Below, piece by piece: positions 61,150 to 64,000 of a DNA stretch of 64,000 nt (position 1 is its first letter; each line of letters starts with the position of its first letter). The stretch spans positions 156,099 to 220,098 of the forward strand of contig JAQGDQ010000202.1 of assembly GCA_030141605.1 (NCBI GenBank), read 5' to 3'. The stretch comes from Tubiluchus corallicola (Eukaryota; Priapulida; Priapulimorpha; Priapulimorphida; Tubiluchidae). The translations under genes were made by a program, and so were the position numbers. The notes beneath the pieces were generated by a model. That model had not been told where the DNA came from. It was given only the letters and a program-made list of their open reading frames with translations, and ran no database searches.

Positions 61150-63430
61150 AAGGTGCATTGCTGGAGTTCACTTAACCTTTGACCTGCAGCATCTGCACGT
61201 GCACACAACGAAACTGTGAAAAGGCTTATTGGTGTAAGTTTCATTAATTTTGCCTTACTCAACTTACTGTTGTGTGTTATGGGGCAGAACTTATCCTACG
61301 AACCTGGTTATCTTAAATAGACATCAAAGAAAATTTCTCCGTATTATGAATAGTCTCTCAAAATATACAACAATACCTAAATCACTATTTCGAAACAGTA
61401 ATATTTTAATTTTAGAAGATTTAATTTTATTTAATCTCTCTACGTATACGTATAAAACACATTTCTGTTTGTTTCCAACTACTTTCATTAATCCAGTATT
61501 ATGTAGCCAAACACAATATAGCACACGTTTTAATGAATATCTTATACCCTACTGTAGAACAAATCTTGGTAGACATTTTCTTAAATTCACAGCCCCCTTA
61601 CAATGGAATAATATTCCTCCAAACGTAAAAAGCAGCAAATCTATAAATATTTTTAAAAAATCTTTGAAACGTCATATGTTTTTGTCTAATAAGGAATGAT
61701 CCACTTAGTTGGTGATTCAAACCGGTCATTTAGCATCCATCTGCCAGTTTTATGTCAAAAATCAGTTGCAGCTAATGTGAACATGGTCAATTTTTTCTTA
61801 TTTGAGGTTTTCTTTTGACTTCTTCTTTCTATCTACTAACTGCAACATAGCTCTTTTTTTCTCATCATCTACCTTCTTCATTCATTATTTCACATTTCAT
61901 GGTGGCTTAACAAGGTCCCCTTTTTAGCTACTATGCAGCAAACTTCAACACCTTAATATAGTATTTCTAGGGAATCAGACCTTATTTTACATTTTTTTGC
62001 TATTTTCAATTATATAAGATGTTGTTCTTGTACATTTGTATTATTGTAGCTTGCTGGTGAAATAAACTGAATTTGAATTTGAATTTGTTATTTCACATGG
62101 ACTTTATTTAATTAGCCTGTGCCTGTTGTGATTTACTAGCAGGAGCTTGCTTGGGAACAAGAAAAAATCAACTAGGCAAGGCACTAGCTAGCTGTTAAAA
62201 CTGATACAATTACGATAGCGTTTGCTGCGAGGCGTTGTCAAGTGTACACAAATGTGTTGTCTAGGTCACTTCCTTTGACCTTTTGACGATCATCGTCAAT
62301 TGCTGGACCTGTGAAAAGGCTTATTATATTAATTTCTTTTGAGTCACCCAATACATTTAGGTAAATGTTAGAACTCACCAACAGCTTCATCTAATATTTC
62401 AAGTTTAGTAAGACGTTTGTATTTCCTAAGCTCGAGCTCTTCACCAATAGACATACAGATATCCCTCACTAGATCAACAGCCGCTTCTTCCCCACATAAA
62501 TGTATCTCCTCTGCACAAATACCTGTTAGCAGATGCATCAGTATTCAATTAATATGTTTCAGCAGCAAGGGTGCTTTAGAACAAATGTGAGCAAAAAAGC
62601 TTAAAACAGTGCTCTTTATAATAAAGGAAGTAAATGCTAACACATGAGCAATTAAGTGCAGCTATTTTCACAAATATGTTCAGAATTCACCTTGACAATG
62701 ATGGTAGCGCATGAGAGTTAGAAAAATCCATAGTAGATTTCCATAACAATCAAGAAAATTCAATGGGCACAAAGTCTCATACCTATAATAAGTTTTCACT
62801 AATATGCAACTACAAAGGAGCTGCAACTGCAAGTACTTATCTGCAATTTCAAAGGAAGATAATGTTCTCTTTTTTTTGTCCTGAACAGGTAAGTCACCAG
62901 TCAAGGTACGGAGAAATTTATCATCAGAAAACACTCATGGCTGGTTTCCAGGTGAATATTGTTCAGTACTTACAAGGTTAACCATAGCAATTCGATGTTA
63001 GTAAATTTGTCTAGTTATACTATTTCCACTAACTCCTGCAAAAGATGCCACACAAGTGCTCAATTTTCCTTTATAATTATTTTTCCAATAATTAAAGTGC
63101 AAGCACCTAATTTTTTAATTTGCAAGTATTCAATGTTTTAACTCATTTTGTGGCCAAGCATCTAACTCACATTAATAAACAAAGTGATTAAAATTGATTT
63201 CCACAATAAACAAAATAAATTTCAAAGTTTTAATCAATACCAAGCAGTGCTCGTGTCCACGCCCAGCCACGCCCATTATCTCTTAACATTTGAACTTCAT
63301 CTATCACCGCTACTTCATATGGCGTTGTAGAACTTGACATTTCTACAGTGCAAGAAACATGGTTAGCTGCTGAACCATCAGGATTGGCATATCGTCTTTC
63401 TTCTCCCGTGACTAAATCACAAGGCGTGCC
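52958..63430 (-). CDS. SUPV3L1: SUV3-type ATP-dependent RNA helicase (mitochondrial degradosome), C-terminal part
   Basis: Mitochondrial DExH helicase that works with PNPase in RNA decay. Eleven minus-strand exons: 63241-63430, 62379-62522, 60634-60762, 60379-60472, 59343-59433, 58653-58781, 58026-58106, 57529-57708, 56775-56923, 54979-55118 and 52958-53340, all GT-AG with matching phases, 569 residues to TGA. Motifs in order: [13 protein letters not shown] (motif II), [11 protein letters not shown] (IV), [15 protein letters not shown] (V), [14 protein letters not shown] (VI), then the SUV3 C-terminal region ([36 protein letters not shown]) and the end [20 protein letters not shown], which aligns with the vertebrate C-terminus. 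The 5' exons, including the Walker A motif and targeting signal, lie beyond the right edge. Acceptor 62522 was preferred over 62510 because it restores [11 protein letters not shown]. Confidence 0.93.
55380..56432. mobile_element. Non-autonomous pogo-like DNA transposon in SUPV3L1 (about 1.05 kb)
   Basis: The left end reads CAGTAGTCACCACTTCATAA; the inverted right end reads CAGCAGTTGCCACTTAATAA. Each is bordered by TA (55378-55379 and 56433-56434). Further subterminal copies of CTTATTAAATGAC and GGTTTTATTA lie inside. No transposase frame was found. It sits in the intron between exons 54979-55118 and 56775-56923. Confidence 0.75.
57046..57310. repeat. Tandem duplication (period about 108 bp) in a SUPV3L1 intron
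   Basis: GGACTTTC at 57053 and 57161 starts two units that share TGCCATT, TTCAAAA, CCAATATTAAGCAT (with an inserted A in the first) and TTCACA blocks. A partial third unit follows at about 57270 (TACCATTACCTGTCATGTAC). Confidence 0.7.
61104..61146. repeat. (TA)n microsatellite
   Basis: About 21 TA units in the SUPV3L1 intron, just upstream of the LINE insertion. Confidence 0.95.
61231..62087 (+). mobile_element. 5'-truncated LINE, C-terminal reverse-transcriptase region
   Basis: An open segment of about 150 codons (61250-61699) reads [63 protein letters not shown] and [14 protein letters not shown]. This is the characteristic region after the RT domain in CR1/Jockey-like LINEs. A short 3' UTR ends AATAAACTGAATTTGAATTTG. 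A 17-bp direct repeat CTGTGAAAAGGCTTATT sits directly at the 5' junction (61214-61230) and again at 62309-62325, as expected of a target-site duplication, but the second copy lies 220 bp beyond the apparent tail. It is antisense to SUPV3L1, in an intron. Confidence 0.8.
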
Positions 63431-63855
63431 CTTAACAAACAAAACAAATAAAATGCGGACAAATTATATTACCGTTTGAAAGACTGCTTTTAACTGCAGT
63501 TGCAAGAAAAAGACTTGGAAAATCATAACAATGAAATTGATTTGGGCAATTTTTTTATTCGTACAGATTAGTCCGTCTACATTAACCATTTCACTACATA
63601 CAATGGCACCAATAATTGAAGTGTTCTTCAAAAGTCATTAAAAATCAGACCGTATTAATGCAATTGTAGATATACCCAGTAAACATGTCAACATTTAAAA
63701 CTTTCAGAATTCAGCATATGCATGTAAAAAATGAAAGTATTACCCCGTACAATGTAACATTGTACAGCTAATACACAGTGACTAGTGCAGAACACAAAAC
63801 ATTGGGCTATTCGCATGCAAAGTACAGACTTTAGTATTAGTGCTATTTAGTAATA

Positions 63856-64000
63856 CAGTGGCCGCCGCTTATTGTGGACACGTTGGGCCAGCAGTGTATG
63901 TCCATATTAAGCGGCTGTCCATATTAAGCGAAGTGACCCATGAAGACCCTTCCCCTTCATTAAAAAAGGCAAAAAACTGTCTGTATCAACTTGTCTCCTG
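63856..64000. mobile_element. Left end of a pogo/Tigger-like element, cut by the window edge
   Basis: After a TA at 63854-63855 comes CAGTGGCCGCCGCTTATTGT, then ATTAAGCGGCTGTCCATATT-type subterminal repeats. The layout resembles the end at 55380 (CAGTAGTCACCACTT...GGACCAGCA against ...GGGCCAGCA). The rest lies outside the window, upstream of the last visible SUPV3L1 exon in its intron. Confidence 0.6.

Noticed and set aside
62510-62522. Starting the SUPV3L1 exon at 62510
   Set aside because: The frame stays open, but it drops GICA, which aligns with the conserved GLCA of the family; kept only as a possible alternative acceptor.
1-64000. CRISPR array, prokaryotic operon or phage-like system
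   Set aside because: The window is intron-containing animal DNA; its tandem repeats lack regular repeat-spacer structure and no cas-like or defence genes are present.

Overview
The window is nuclear DNA from an animal, very probably an invertebrate. It is AT-rich, and its protein-coding exons are separated by introns of about 0.2 to 4 kb. Both mobile-element relics and microsatellites are frequent. The encoded proteins (cation-independent mannose-6-phosphate receptor, DOCK7-type exchange factor, casein kinase I alpha, SUV3 helicase) are animal orthologues that stay very close to vertebrate sequences. I cannot name the phylum. No bacterial, viral or organellar gene block is present.

Layout, left to right. 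(1) 157-8029 (+): last eight exons of a CI-MPR/IGF2R-type sorting receptor, ending with its transmembrane helix and an acidic-dileucine tail. (2) 8.0-12.3 kb: intergenic, with one small hAT-like element and a 68-bp tandem repeat. (3) 12300-16734 (+): a five-exon CCR4/nocturnin-like endonuclease/exonuclease/phosphatase (EEP) gene, about 361 aa. (4) 16.7-26 kb: a gene-poor, repeat-rich block with two further hAT-like elements, a solo LTR and an internally deleted LINE. (5) 26054-32281 (+): a complete 2075-aa DOCK6/7/8-type protein in one uninterrupted exon. (6) 32.3-35.7 kb: intergenic, with a decayed LINE reverse transcriptase. (7) 35723-about 50250 (+): CSNK1A1 in nine exons. (8) 52958-63430 (-): C-terminal 569 residues of SUPV3L1 in eleven exons, convergent with CSNK1A1 and continuing beyond the right edge.

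The genes do not form a pathway. They are unrelated housekeeping or signalling genes: lysosomal enzyme sorting, RNA 3'-end or nucleotide processing, Rac/Cdc42 activation, Wnt/Hedgehog and circadian kinase signalling, and mitochondrial RNA decay.

The most interesting signals are structural. Three spliced genes carry local copies of exon sequence inside introns. CI-MPR has six 73-bp tandem units, each containing a copy of the start of exon 3; five of the six have lost the acceptor AG. CSNK1A1 has a decayed complete copy of exon 5, at the intron where vertebrates carry their alternative L insert. The EEP gene has a 51-nt in-frame cassette that starts like the following exon. The DOCK gene, by contrast, has no introns at all, which points to wholesale intron loss or retroposition. 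I see no previously undescribed defence or mobile system; these exon echoes and the intronless DOCK gene are the candidates for follow-up.
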